This document shows positions 22,040 through 34,849 of a DNA stretch of 64,000 bases, in pieces. The notes beneath the pieces were generated by a model. It saw only the letters and a list, made by a program, of their open reading frames with translations, did no database searches and was not told the origin of the DNA. Every line of letters begins with the position of its first letter. Position 1 is the stretch's first letter. The stretch comes from Plectrocnemia conspersa (Eukaryota; Arthropoda; Insecta; Trichoptera; Polycentropodidae), in assembly GCA_009617715.1 (NCBI GenBank), contig VTFK01000013.1:1693001-1757000 (forward strand). Direction: 5' to 3'. A program made the position numbers and the translations under genes.

Positions 22040-23820
22040 GGTAAATTTAACATATACAAACTATACATATCTTAATTGTTGCACAAAAATATAATAACAA
22101 CAAACTTTGTCTTAAGAAAAAAATAAACCAAGTCCCAACTCAAAGTTTAGCACACTTAAAACAAAATTGGAGTAGATTCTAGGACGCTTACTTAAAAGGA
22201 TAAAAAAGAACAAACTTTATAACAGACATTCAACCCAAAAATATAATTCTTACATTTTTGTATAAGACAATGTACTAGGATGCATAAAACCTAAAAAGAG
22301 AACAACACCTTGGCTGAAAAACTGACAGTGGTTGGACAAGATCACTATATTTTTATTTAGTATAGTAGTAAACAAGTTAAATATAGTTAGAATGTTTGCC
22401 ATCGTCCAATTTTAGATAGTAGAAGTAAGAAGTTTTTGGTTTAAACTATTTTTTATACTTCGTTTTATAGCTCTTGAAGGTAAAACTCCTTACTAGTGAA
22501 GATGTTAATGTCATTAGTACTTTAGCAGATCTAAATTGTTTTAATAATAATAAGATTCAATACATGCTTTATTTATAGAGAAGACTATTATATTGTGCCT
22601 AAAACTAAAAAAAATTGCTTTATCGGTTTTCAAACTTTTAGTGTTGCTACTTTGCCAATTGACCAAATTAATTAATAATTTTTGGGTCATATAATATTTT
22701 ATTCTGGGGTAAATGTAATTTATATCTATCTTTAGAAATCCTATTTTGTATGAAATTAAAAAAAAAATTTGATTAACGAATTTTTAACACTCTAATTGCC
22801 AAAATATAATATTGTATATTGCTACTTTTAAAAAAATAAGCAGATATTTTTAGTTTTTAGTTTGTATGGTATTTGGATTAAGAGTAAAATAAATAATATA
22901 TATATTACTTTTTTACTTAGATTTTTTATATAAATAAAATATTTTTAACCCTTGTAAATTTAGTTTTAAAATTATTCAGATTTTTGACACTCATTCTATA
23001 CTGTGTACATTACATTACATACATTTATTGTGATATACAGTGTTTGTGTATTGTATAATATAACTTTATATATTGATACATATATAACTTACTATTCAGA
23101 CTCACTTAAGGTATTTTAATGTGCTAATTATGTGCTCAAACAAATAACATTTTCAAAATTTAATGTTCTATTTTTTTTTAAAGAATGTATGTTATACATA
23201 TTGTATTTGGTATATTATTGTGATAAATATTTTTGTTAGAGCTTCTATTTCAGAGGATTGATCTATTTTGAATAATAATTTTCTAGGACATTTACCTATG
23301 TAATTTGGCGTTTTTTTATTTATATTTAATGAAGTAAATCAATATAATACAAGTTTTATTGATTTATTTTATCCAAAAAATCATACATTACTTTATTAGC
23401 TAAACGGAAAAAGCACACAAAAAAAATTTGTCTGTGTTAATAACTAATTGGTTATATGTATAGTTTTTTAATAAAGCAGATGTTAAATCGCTTTTTGTGT
23501 TTGTTGACTCGATAAACGATCCCCTGTCACTTTTGATAAAATAGTTGAGAAGCTCAATGCAGCTGTGAAAACAGCTTAGACCTTCGAAGCAACAGGTGAA
23601 GTAGCACAAAACATCTCTTTACTGCTAAATGCAGGTACTATTGAAGTCTATAGAATATAACATAACAGGATTTTGAGTGACTATGTCATTGATAAACTCT
23701 TTTCCTTGAATCATATTATAAAATTCAATTTTATTACAAAGTAAATTTATAAAATAGGAGTCTTAGAACGTATATATTATGTATGTGTATATAATGTAAG
23801 TATATTTTATTAAACAAGGG
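22040..23820. other. AT-rich non-coding stretch
   Basis: Nothing convincing was seen. Scattered short frames are present, none recognised. The stretch probably lies downstream of, or inside an intron of, the minus-strand CUB gene. Confidence 0.45.
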
Positions 23821-23839
23821 TTGATACATTACCTATAAC

Positions 23840-23926
23840 GCGGAAAATTGCGCGACGTTCGCAAAACGAAAAAGTTTTTAACAAAAAATGTAAAATTGCC
23901 ATAATGAACGCGGAAGAATGCTTTAT
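23840..23926. repeat. dispersed repeat family F, copy 2
   Basis: See 19915-20008 for the shared segments. Just downstream (23948-24000), CCGGGAAGCG can pair with CGCTCCCGG, so this copy also lies beside a hairpin-forming GC-rich stretch. Confidence 0.6.
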
Positions 23927-24064
23927 TTTTTTTCTTAATAAAAGTCCGGGAAGCGGTAGCGTTATGCGGAGAAATATTACGCGCTCCCGGAACTCTCGTA
24001 GTGCGAGGAGGAATTCTTTTTATGAAATTTAATAGGTGACCAAGGAAAAGTTCTTTAAGCTCAC

Positions 24065-24201
24065 CTGTACAAGATCACCGTAGCTGGAGCCCGCGGCTGT
24101 GAAATTAAGCTGGCACAAAAATGGTAGGTGGTCCTCTCGAGGTCTGCGAACTTCAAGTTCGTAAGTTCTTCCGACGTCGCCAAAGTACGTACGGTTGCAG
24201 G
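24065..24201 (-). CDS. internal exon of a CUB-domain protein gene (partial)
   Basis: On the minus strand a TTATTTGTTACAG acceptor, 137 nt of open frame and a CAG/GTGAGC donor define an exon. It carries two bases of a split codon plus 45 codons. The peptide begins CNRTYFGDVGRTYELEV, has PFLCQLNFTAAG in the middle and ends SYGDLVQ. This fits a CUB domain: a first Cys, a second Cys 28 residues on, and the aromatic-rich strand with GxxYGD. Two N-glycosylation sequons (NRT, NFT) fit an extracellular protein. It resembles insect CUB proteins of the suppressor-of-lurcher/Neto type, but I cannot name the gene. The frame read straight through as 74 codons is a different frame and is not coding. No partner exon was found in the window, so the flanking introns must be long. 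Confidence 0.72.
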
Positions 24202-26110
24202 CTGTAACAAATAAAAATCAAAAATTAATTTTATTATTGCAAAAGTAGTAGACAACATCGCATGTATACATCTTTTTAGCCTCAAACCATTTTCATTAAA
24301 TTAATTACGGACGTTGACACTAAAAATTGAGTTTTTATCTACATTGACATCTAATTAAAATTTAATTTTTTTATTGCTAATAATTTCATTCTTGGGAGTA
24401 CTGTTCTGAACAACTGCATATAATATTAGTTTAATTCGTATATTTGATTATATCATATAATACAATTTAAATAGTTGGATATGTTACTCATTTATGAAGA
24501 TTCAGATTTAAACCCGATTTCAGCTTGAATTTAATTAAACTAAAAGTTTTATCTTTTCATCCAGGCCTAGACTTATTTTCTACGGCACGTAAAGCGGATA
24601 TTAAATAAATTAAAACTTTAGTATGAATAGTTTGCCAACTCGTATTAATCACAGTTGCTGTGACATTACACAAAAAAAATCAGAGCCTTTCAAATTGTGC
24701 CATCAATCTTAAACGTGAAATACAATATTGACATCAAGATAGTGCCATAGAAACTTATTTATTGAGCGAAGTGCTCATAATAAGTGCTGTTCGAGTATTT
24801 TTATAGTTCTCGTTTACACGTTCGAGTGTCTGCCTCGTTTTACCTTGCTTACGCTATGCTTTCTGTAATCTATTTTTTCCGTAAAAGTATATTGTTACTT
24901 AAACAAAAAAGCACTCAGGAATATTCAATTCGAAATATTCGTTCCATCAAATAAACTTATGTATGTATACACAGAGAAAGAGAAATTGAATTGATCCCCG
25001 TTTTTCATAATGTTACACTGCGGTTATTTGAGTAAAGCGTCGTAAAGCTGGTCGGATATAAACGACGGTACAATAAAAATATATATCCTGTTCCCACAAA
25101 ATCCGACAACATTATATTGATGACTTAAGTCCAAAAACACATTGAATACATAATAAAGCTATATATTTGACGCCCAGATAGCTATTCCGCCCCCGTTGGT
25201 GTTCGAATATAAAATGTCCGTATGAAAAAGCACTTTCGCAACGGGCGAAATGAAAAAATGCGTACGCTGTATGAAAGTTTGATCAATTTTATTGGCATGT
25301 TTATATATCGGTCGACGTGTACTTGTATGCATACGAATATATGAAAATCAATTTATTTGAATATTGAAAAATATTTTCACAGACTAACTAGCCATACTTA
25401 AATAACGTGACGTAAAAGTGTGACACAATGAAAAAAACCACAACTTATGTAGCTTAAAAGTATTCAATATTCCTTTGAAATAATCTCCATTTACTTTAAT
25501 ATAAAAATATTTCGATTTATATATTTTTTAAAGTAAATGTTTATTCTGTGCAGCATTATATATTTAAATAATAAATGAGTGCAAAAAGTTTTCACTTTAT
25601 TTAAAATTATTAATAAGCTTAACATATTTAAAATCTATAATAAATTAAAAGTATTTAAAATCCATAATAAAATAAAAAAATATTTTCAAGGTTAAAAAAA
25701 ATTATTTGAATAAATCTTGAAATTTTATTTTGAAACTTTATAACTTAAAAAATATTTAAATTAGTGTTATACAATTTTGTGTAAATTCCTTTCAAAGGCA
25801 TCAGTAAGAGGGATTTTTGCAACACTGTATTTAGTAGTATTGGTAATGAATAGTACTTATTTTGAAACTTTGCCCCTTTTTGTTGAAAATGGTTTTTCAA
25901 GCGAAATTTTAAAAATTCTCTAAAAACAATAACTTTAAATTGCTAACGTTTGCCAAAATTTATATATATTTTTTTGCATATCCACATTATTTATATTAAA
26001 TTATAAATCCCGTATAAACTAAACATATTTACAAAAATATTTTTTTTAGAATTTTAAGATTTTTATACATATTTTAATATGTGTTTTACAATTTAAATCG
26101 ATAAAATCAA
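24202..26110 (-). other. probable long intron of the CUB gene, with a GC-richer island
   Basis: By position this lies 5' of the CUB exon on the minus strand. It is AT-rich, except for mixed-composition sequence at about 25000-25320. No second exon was recognised. Confidence 0.35.
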
Positions 26111-26119
26111 TTGTGACGT

Positions 26120-26330
26120 TTGTTTTCAAGCGCGCTAATACCCGGGATTCCCCACCGTCAGACACTTTCATCTGTCAAACGCGCGTCGGGACACAGCTTA
26201 GTGCGAAATTAATTAAATAAACAGTAAAATATGTTATAATCACAGAATTTTTCTTACAAAGTGTTAGTTGAAAATAATTTAAAATAGTGCAGCATTGAAA
26301 TTATAGACAATATAATCAATACTATAAATT
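26120..26330 (+). promoter_or_regulatory. GC-richer island, candidate promoter of a non-coding transcript
   Basis: A compact block with CCCGGGATTCCCC and an initiator-like TCAGACAC (about 26158) is followed by AT-rich sequence, an eleven-codon ATG frame near 26331 and an acceptor-like CTTTCCAG at about 26409. This could be a promoter with a short non-coding transcript. The evidence is weak. Confidence 0.2.
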
Positions 26331-26545
26331 ATGAGTGTGCCAGAAAGTGTTTGGTTATATGAATAATATATCACGGTTATTGTAACAAAATTACTATTAA
26401 CTTTCCAGGATCTAATGTTAAAAGACATACAGCGGCGATTGGGTGATTAAAAGTATACATACCAAATGCTAGTAATAATGAAAAATCTCGTATAAGTGTA
26501 AACAATAAGTTAAATTTTACCCACTATATCGTTTACAGTTTATTT

Positions 26546-27274
26546 TCAGAAGCAATGATAGATCTAATAACATTTACGTATAGAAAACAATTAAAATATG
26601 ACATTGCAACAATTTTTAAGAAGATGAAGAGATGCCAATCTATGTGTTTAATCGTCTACAGTAACTTCCGGTAATTTTGTTCTTCGGTTGTCGTTTAAAT
26701 TTAATTTATGGATTTTATTAGTAGTAATAATGCGTTCAATGTTTACTTTTGATAAGATTCTGATTGTTTTCAATTATTTTTCAGAAGCAATGATGGAACA
26801 ATTTGATGACATATAAAGCTTCTCATATTTAAGTCACTGTTAGCAAGTATTATCTTTTTATAAAGAACATACTACATAAGTTTGATGTAACTGAATATCT
26901 TGAATTTGGCTATTCCGAAAAAGGAATGATGGCACAGAACAAAAATTAAATAAAAACCATGACGTATACATATTTTGCCACATCGGAATTAAAAATAACC
27001 CATTCTTAGATATTTTGGCTATGGATAATTCTAGGTATGCAATCACATATTTAAACTCATTGTAAAATGTCGTTTATTAGATAATATTCCAGTAGCTACA
27101 CATGTATAAGCTGTCCGTTGGCTGATATATATAGCTTTCTCACTGCGACTGCACCGATTTGATCGATATTAACTTTCAATCCTCATACATACTACACGTT
27201 CACGTTTAAAACATACCTAGTTTATTTTAATTCTTAAATCTAACGTATATGTGCATCAAATCAGAAGCAATGAT
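26546..27274 (+). repeat. three copies of TCAGAAGCAATGAT
   Basis: The identical 14-mer occurs at 26546-26559, 26781-26794 and 27261-27274. The first two are preceded by pyrimidine-rich, acceptor-like sequence ending TTTTCAG. The surrounding sequence is only weakly similar. They may be remnants of an old tandem duplication or repeated alternative splice acceptors. Confidence 0.5.
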
Positions 27275-27293
27275 AATGTTTTTTTGTAATATA

Positions 27294-27622
27294 AAAGGAA
27301 AAACTCACTTTTCGGCCTCGGAGCCCGGCAACGGGAATTCAAAATTTGAACATTTCATTACGAAGATTGTTATATGATTATTTATCTTATTTAATCAACG
27401 TATTCTTTTTATGCTAAACACATTATGTATACATTTATTTTCATAGTTATAACTAATTTATGAAAGGAAAAACTCACTTTTCGGCCTCCGAGCCCATCTC
27501 CGGGAATTCAAAATTTGAAGATTTCATTACGAAGATTGTTTTATGATTTGATCTAGTTTAATCAACGTATTCTTCTAATCCATAACACATTATGTATATT
27601 TTTAATTTTAATAGTTATAACA
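27294..27622. repeat. two-copy tandem duplication, period about 169 bp
   Basis: Copy one starts at 27294 and copy two at 27463. Both carry AAAGGAAAAACTCACTTTTC, GGCCTC-GAGCCC, GGGAATTCAAAATTTGAA, CATTACGAAGATTGTT, AATCAACGTATTCTT and ACACATTATGTATA in the same order, with few differences. ACATACCTAGTT occurs at about 27214 and 27620, hinting at a third, partial unit. Confidence 0.88.
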
Positions 27623-27629
27623 TACCTAG

Positions 27630-29150
27630 TTAATTTGCAATCCGATTATTTATATTCAGTCAAATGACGAATTAATGAAAATTATGGTCGCGTAGCAAAA
27701 TTTTATTATTTAATGATAATTGTTTAAAACTGTTGTCGTGGTACTGTCAGCCATTTTGTTTTATATATGAATGCTTATTTTTCATTGGTCGAAACAACAG
27801 AACGCATTACCGGTGCCTATTCAAAATTACGAAGCAAATTCAATTTTTATTTTTATTATTATTTATTTTTATAAATTAATATATTTCTTTTGTTTACGTG
27901 TAATATAATATACACTGTTAATACAAAGCGATACGATTTACAGAATAGATAATGTTTTATTTAAATTTATTCATTTAAAGTAAAATGCTAAATACATCAA
28001 TTAATTGCTTAAATTATAAAGTATTTATAAGCATCAATTTAACTAGGGGGCATAAAACTATTAAATAAATAAATTTATGCCTCTAAAGCAAGATGCGGTA
28101 AGGTATTTTAAATTTATACTTATACTTAAGTTTGGTTTTGTTGTATTATAGGGCTATTATGGTCCTACGTAATATTTTTGCTGTTATTATGGCAAGGTTA
28201 TTTAAAATTTATAAAAAATATTTTTTATTTTTTGTAATAAAAGTGCGCTATATATTATTGTTTTGCTTTATTTTTATTAATTTAGAGCTAGCTCTAGAGC
28301 CACTTGGCAAATTACTGTATATTTAGTAAAATTGTATGGCTTTTTTGTGCAATTGGTTTTAAGGCCCAGAAGACAGAAACATATTTAGTTTACCAGAAAT
28401 CCACTATAAGCTTAGTAAATTTAGGCTTGAAGTTTAGATGTATACTCAGGTATTTAAAGCTCGTCCTACATTTAATGAAATTTTCTTGTTCACTACTAGG
28501 AAGTAGAGATCAGGATTTTCTGCGTATTGTAAAAAATCTAAACCTTAATTTAATAAAATAAATATACGAGTTTTGTTAAGATTGTTGTAATTTTATTACA
28601 ATTGGTTACGTCGTTGGTTACTAGACATTAAAAACTAGTTAAGACCAATGTACAGAAGTAGCCTGAGCAAACTACCTTCCCGATTTTACAGTTGCAATAT
28701 ATAATTACAGAGTGGACTAAAATAATGACGTAAAACTTGTTTTGTTATTTATGAATAATAATTTTATATATATTTAAATAAATGTGACAAAAATTGAGTG
28801 ATTATCAGATTTTTTGTATATATGTATAATATATACAAAAATATCTGTATATATATTTAATTTTAAATATATAATTTATATATGTTTATACATAGTATAT
28901 ATAATACATATATGCACTTTTAAAACCTCGTTTTAAAAATTCGCTGTTGCTGAGTATTTTTGCATTTTTTGTAAATTTTACATAGCTTTTATATTTTATT
29001 TTTATATATATAAAAAATATTTGTTACCCAACGTCTGATAATATTCCGATTATGTACTACTCCTTTCATAAAGTTTTTCAGCTCTTATTTCATATTTTAA
29101 CATAACCACAACAAACGTAGCGGGTTTATACTTAAAATTATACAGATATA
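27630..29150. other. AT-rich non-coding stretch
   Basis: No gene was recognised. The frames at 28132-28326 and 28304-28561 are low-complexity and resemble no family. Long TATATA stretches occur at 28820-28915. Confidence 0.5.
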
Positions 29151-29159
29151 TTATTAAAT

Positions 29160-29650
29160 CCATTCAATGGTATTAAAGAACTCGAAACTTCTGAAAGAGC
29201 TTCCTTTTATTTATTATCGTTCGTTCCCCCACATCAAAACAACTCCCCGCTTCTTTCACGGGTTATTTGCTTACACAACGCAGCGGTTAAATTCAACCGT
29301 AAATTTAAACTCTGTTTATTTTTTTATATCGAACACATCGATTAGGCCCGAAACGTTTGCGGAGCGTGAAGGTCCACGAACGTAACTGCCTTCTGCGTTC
29401 CCATCTCTCCAGAAAAAGACAAATGGCAACGCCTACGGCCGCGCTGGCCGTTAGATAAACACTCTGACGTCGAAGAGCGACGCCGGGCAACGTTTGCAGT
29501 TTCCGGTGCCTTTTTCCCGGGATAAATTTATACGAGCGCCTTTCCCGGGACCACTTCAAGTAATGACCCTAAGAGGCGCGTACGTGTCCTACCAACAGGC
29601 TCTGGGTTGGCCTGAAAACTGAGCAAGAGTGAAATCTGGTACCCGCAAAC
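29160..29650. other. GC-richer non-coding island
   Basis: One of the longer islands. Frames exist on both strands (72 and 84 codons) and overlap each other, which is expected of GC-richer DNA. Neither resembles a protein family. TTTCCCGGGA-like repeats occur at about 29512 and 29540. Confidence 0.3.
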
Positions 29651-30229
29651 GTCTATTGATCACGTCGAACGATTTGAAGTAGGTTCTAAATCTTGGGTTT
29701 AATTAAAATAAAAGCGCTTCTATTTTTAACATTAAGTTAAAGATTTATTATCCAGACTATTTTAACATTTCTTAATTAAATCTTAGTATATAAATAGGTC
29801 AGTATTAGTCACAGTAAATATTATACAGCATGATTTTTATCATGAATTAAATATATAACTATATTTTAATCACAGAACTCACGATGTTTTACACTACTCT
29901 CTCCCCTCTTGTATTGTATGGAGTTATAGGTATAGGCACGCATAATCGTACTCTAACCTTCATTCGCCTATGAATTTCAATATCTTGTACCTCTTGAATA
30001 TCCGTAATTTTTTTTTAAAATAGGGTTCACTTTGTAGTGTGGTTATTTGGTACTCTTTATTTCAAATAATACTATTCATATTAATATAAAAAATCTAACT
30101 GCGTTGATAAAAATATTTTATTGCTGTTTATATTTAATATTAATTTAATATAATATTATATACTGTATGTGTATTTATATTTTATATGTATAAAAAAATA
30201 ATAAATGTATCACATATATAGTCTTGTGT

Positions 30230-30710
30230 ATAAAAAGACCACGTTTTTCCATCGGCTCTAGGACGTGCGCGTATGGCGAGGAACAAATGTGGCACATTCT
30301 GAGTTTCTTCCTTCCTTTTGATCTTACATTTATTATATTTTTCCACACACACACACATATGCGTGCACGTAGTTGTGTAACATATCCAAAGAGATGAAAT
30401 CAAGTGAGCCAAAAAAATTTTCTTCTATATAGCAGAGAGCAACCCGCTCTCCCTTCCCGTGCTTTATCATGCATCATCTCCGCGAACGTATCCGCCGAAT
30501 GTTACATTTTTATGAACACCGTGTAGTCCCAACTTCATGATGTTATTTCTGGTTGAGGTTTTATATATCAAATGTATAATGTTTTCTCTCTAAATATTGT
30601 TTTGCACAAATATGGACTGTGTCGGACGCGACGCATGCATAAATCATGGCGTTTGCTGAGAGCGTTTCGCTGAAATGTTTTTGCGAATTAGGGTTGACCG
30701 ACTTCTTGTG
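30230..30710. other. GC-richer island with CA microsatellite
   Basis: It contains a (CA)n run at about 30343-30357. No supported gene was found, although an open frame of 76 codons crosses it on the minus strand. Confidence 0.3.
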
Positions 30711-31884
30711 CGGTTAAATGTACAATAATTTGCAATTTAATAATCCAAACAATTAATTAGAACTAAACATATATATAAAATATGAATCATAATTTATATA
30801 TTAATACTAAATATTGAATAAACATAGATACGCAGCTCATTGTGCAGCTGATAACTATCTATATATTTATTAATACATTTTGATTTATCGGTTAACTTTA
30901 ACTGTATTTTATCATGAAAAGACTTAACCCGCATGTCTTGTGATGTGAGCCATTCAAGAAAGTAATATCTCATTTCATGTTGCTCACGTAACGGTTGCAT
31001 TGTGCGCCGCTGTCGGCCCTTACACGTGCCAAAAACACGAATTGCGAAATTGCACGTGTATCGATTATATAAAGCACTCAAAATAAGTTGTGCGTGTTTA
31101 TTTCTTCTTATCAATTTTATGCTAAAAAACTGGTTGAGTTATCTGAGCGCGAGTCGAAAGCTCGAGACGAGCTTCCTACGCAACGAGTTATACTTACGTT
31201 ACGTAAGAAATGAATATATTCATATGCATATTTAAAATGGCAATAAATCAGTTAGAGCCTGCTTCAAGGTTATATTACCTTTTTAATATAATATTAACCA
31301 GCTATAGGCATACTTTTCGAATCGCAAATGATACTAATAATAAATTTGTGCGATTTTTCAAGTTTAAATATATGCAATAAAATTCATTTAACGCTTTTGC
31401 GATTTAATGGTGATAGCTGAACTGGACTAAATCTAATGATTAAAGTTGAAAGGCTTTAAGCATAAAAGTATATGATAGTGTTAAATTTCTCGCGTAATTT
31501 TATGAGTCAGTATTAAAAAGTGTAAGGAATGTTTTTCATGCGGTAGCGTTTCTACTTATATATAAATAAAGAAATAAAGCAATTCTATTGTTAATTATCT
31601 TCCTAATTACAGGTGATTAGGGCGGTATATTAATCTCCGTACTTATCTTATAATCTTGTTTTTGTTACTCGTCGGAAAACTATGTCTAAATAATTGCGTA
31701 AAACATAAAAACGCATACATTTTATTATTTAGGCACGTCAACAATAAATACTTGTTTTAAAGCGTTAGTTGCGGATGATAAGATAACTTCTATCTGACGA
31801 ATTAATATAGATACATTTAAACATACAAATACGTAAATGAATAAAAAAAATGAGATTTAAGAAAAAAAAAATTTAAAGCAAGCT
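30711..31884. other. mostly AT-rich stretch
   Basis: Frames at 30794-31114 (-) and 31002-31235 (+) overlap on opposite strands over a small mixed-composition patch (30940-31210). Neither is recognised. Confidence 0.4.
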
Positions 31885-31920
31885 TTAACCCTTTGAGCGG
31901 TATCGCCGTACATGTACGGC
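31885..31920. mobile_element. piggyBac-like terminus with palindrome
   Basis: TTAA at 31885-31888 is followed directly by CCCTTTGAGCGG, and a perfect 16-bp palindrome GCCGTACATGTACGGC lies at 31905-31920. TTAA followed by a CCCT-type end is what piggyBac-class elements leave. No matching opposite end was found nearby, so this would be a solo or truncated end. Confidence 0.4.
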
Positions 31921-32861
31921 AATCGATCTTTTACTGATTTGAAGAACCACAGATAGTTTTACATTTACATAAATATATATATAAATAATATTTTTTTACT
32001 TTGCTTTTATGTAAATGATTTCAATAAAAAATAGTAATAATAAATTATAGAGTACGAAATAATTAGTTTTATAAAAAACATTAAGAGCCTTTGAGTTGCT
32101 ATAATTTCTTTTAACAAAAGCCATATAATAAATAAAAAATATATATATTATTTAAACAAAAAGTGTTTAAATAAATTATAAAACACTCAGATACAAAAAA
32201 TATAAAATAATAAATCAATAACAACAGATATAATTATGGAAAATTACGTAAAAATAACTCACTCCCTAATAACAAAATAACAAATGTGTATAAATTAACT
32301 TGCAATTAAAAGGGTAAAAAGCATTATTAGGGTATTTTTTATTTTACTCTTGGTATTATATGATATTTATTATTTTATCTCTCATTGCTGCCCATTGAAT
32401 ACAAACAGCATTGAAATTTCACAGATCTTCAATCGAGAAAAAATATTTATTAAAATTGGTGATTTTATTTTTAATTAATTTTATTATTTAATATATTATG
32501 TGAATATTTACAAATATGTAGTAAAAATTATTTCATCTCGTATGTTAAGGAGGGCCTTGCGTAAATTTTGGATGAAGGCGCAAAATTTCTAACGCCACTG
32601 TTTGGAACTAGTGTTTTTAATTATTTGTAGTTTTTTACTATTCGAATATTAAATAAAAAATGTTAAAGTATTCGAATATTTTCATATATTCCTATTATTC
32701 TAATTTTAATTATTAAAAAAAAGAATTAAAAAATATTATTTAATTAAAAAATAATTATTTTAATTAATTATTATTTATTTTCATGAACGTTAAGCTTTAA
32801 AAAATTAAAAATATGCATAACACAAAGCAGTAAGGCCATCAAAATTATTTTACATATTTTG

Positions 32862-33501
32862 AATTAAAAGAAGTAAGAGCTGGAGTCCCACAAGGAAGTG
32901 TCGTAAGGCCAATACTATATTTGTTATACGTATGATTTGCCACAAATAGAAAATGTCACAATTACAACATTTGCGGATGATACAGCAATCCTGGCAGTAT
33001 GAAAATAAATAGCGAATACTACCGAAAAACTAAGTTGAATGAAAAAATATAGGTACATATCAACTTCACTAATAAAAATATAACTGTGCAATTGCAATTT
33101 TTTATAAACGACCACACTGTCCCATTTGGAAATACAACTAAATACCTTGGCGTGACTTTAGATACCAAACTGCGGTGAAAGGAACATATAAAAAAAATGA
33201 AGTACTTGAAATAAAATATTGAAAGCTATATTGGCTTATGTAAAAAACTCTACAATAAAATCAAGATAAACGACCAAATCCTAAAACCAGTTTGGGTCTA
33301 CGGATACAACTATGGGGAAATATTGTGAATGCTTTTCAATAGATACATTATTAATGAAATTGATGTCAAAGATGTCGCCAGTGCTATAAAACGTTTTGCT
33401 GCTAAAGATGAAGCGAGGCTCCAACAGCACGTCAACATCGAGGCAGCAAACTCCTCAATATGCGCAACTTGAAAAGACGGTTCAGCCATCTAGATCTAGT
33501 T
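32862..33501 (+). pseudogene. jockey-like non-LTR retrotransposon reverse transcriptase relic
   Basis: Fragments in shifting frames read, in order: RAGVPQGSVVRPILYLLY; YDLPQIENVT and TTFADDTAIL, which keeps the catalytic FADD box (32970-32981); NTTKYLGVTLDTKLRWKEHI; VW.YGY.LWG; ARLQQHVNIEAAN; and LLNMRNLKRRFSHLDLV. This is the expected motif order from RT domain B/C to the C-terminus of jockey-type ORF2. Several stops and frameshifts show that it is dead. The 5' part is missing. Confidence 0.85.
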
Positions 33502-33509
33502 ATCATTCA

Positions 33510-34390
33510 TAAAATTCGTTTACTATTAGTGATTGTGTAGTGTACAACAAAAGACTTGTTAGTCATTAGTCATAAACAATACCATATTTAATTTTAAAAA
33601 AAATACTTTTTGATCAGGGACATCATTTCAGTATTTTGTAGGGTGTAAGAAAACTAGGGCAGTTTTTATATTTATCAATAAAATACAACCTTTTCCAATG
33701 TTCAAAATCTTACATGCTTTATTTATTGTTTAGTGTATTTTTAGTAAAATCAAATATGTTTTAATTGCATGTTAGATTTTAGACATATAATTCTATGATT
33801 AAAATTTTTCATAGAAAATTCTTGTACATATTTTGAGTGTATTTCAGACGCAGTAAATTGGATTTTAACTCGATTTTTTTATTGAGTGTGTTATTATCAT
33901 GTATTTTTACATATTACACACATGTTTATGGAACAGTTTAGAGTAGGCAAATGCACTTCCAAAATGACGTCAATGGGTCTCAAAATACAATAACGAAATT
34001 TGAGAAAATGTGATGCTTATGTTTCAAAATACATAATAATAAAGAACGAACCATTTCCATTGTAGGTTTTACCAAAAGTGCAATTTTGCTAATGGCTAAT
34101 TTTACGTCATATTCATATTACACCTCGGCAAACGACCGTTGCAATTCTTAAATTTCCTATGTTTTCAGCATATATATTAGATAAAAAAATTGCTCAAGTA
34201 TACAAATTGTTTCGTTTGAAGATTTCTTCAGATTTTATTCGAGATAGTATAAACAAATATTTGATCAATCATTCGAATATTTGCTTAATTAAAAATTGGG
34301 ATATTAATTCGAATAATCGAATATTTTATTTAAAACCCTACTTAAGACTAATCAACAAAGAGGTAGCCTTAACTTTTTAAGATGCATACA
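33510..34390. other. AT-rich stretch downstream of the jockey relic
   Basis: No gene was recognised. It contains a CRE-type TGACGTCA at about 33964 and several ATTCGAATAT palindromes (34276-34325), which also occur at 32639-32680 before the relic. The 73-codon frame at 34159-34380 is AT-driven. Confidence 0.4.
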
Positions 34391-34399
34391 TTTGTTTGA

Positions 34400-34545
34400 T
34401 TTTAATTTATTTATTCATCACCGCGAGATTATGAAAAATCTACTTGAATCAATAAAAAAATTGTATAATAATCATTAATACCAATCTTCCAAACACGATA
34501 AAAAATGAGAAACATCAGAATTTCTATCTAATTAGAACACTATTG
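34400..34545 (-). repeat. dispersed repeat family B, copy 3
   Basis: It shows CACCGCGAGATTATGAAAAA, TCTACTT, an AT-rich spacer, CCAAACACGATAAAAA and an ACATCAG block, in the same order as the copies at 3390, 10600 and 49655. The B-box-like end is not preserved. Confidence 0.5.
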
Positions 34546-34849
34546 TGGTGTTATGTTATTTGATATAATATTTTATAAAACAGATGGTCTTTGTATATTT
34601 GTGTTTCGTGTTACAAAAATACGTTAAGTTAATGGTCCAGAGACATCCTTAATAAATCAAATATATAGTTAAAGTAAAAATTAGTATAATATATAGTATA
34701 AATTTAATAGTACACGCTATGGTTTAAAGCTTTTAGAACATCAATTATATCTAAGTGAAAATTATGCCAGCAAACCTAAAGTAGTTTACTTTGTCAAATG
34801 AAATTCTGACTACCATGAGTAAATAGTTTAGATTAAAATGGCTTCAACG

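Noticed and set aside
24061..24285. 74-codon minus frame through the CUB exon
   Set aside because: It is a different frame from the CUB reading and crosses the acceptor site into intron. The CUB frame explains the splice sites and the motif.
28132..28561. Overlapping frames of 64 and 85 codons that look like a decayed gene
   Set aside because: They are low-complexity and AT-driven. No motif was found on either strand.
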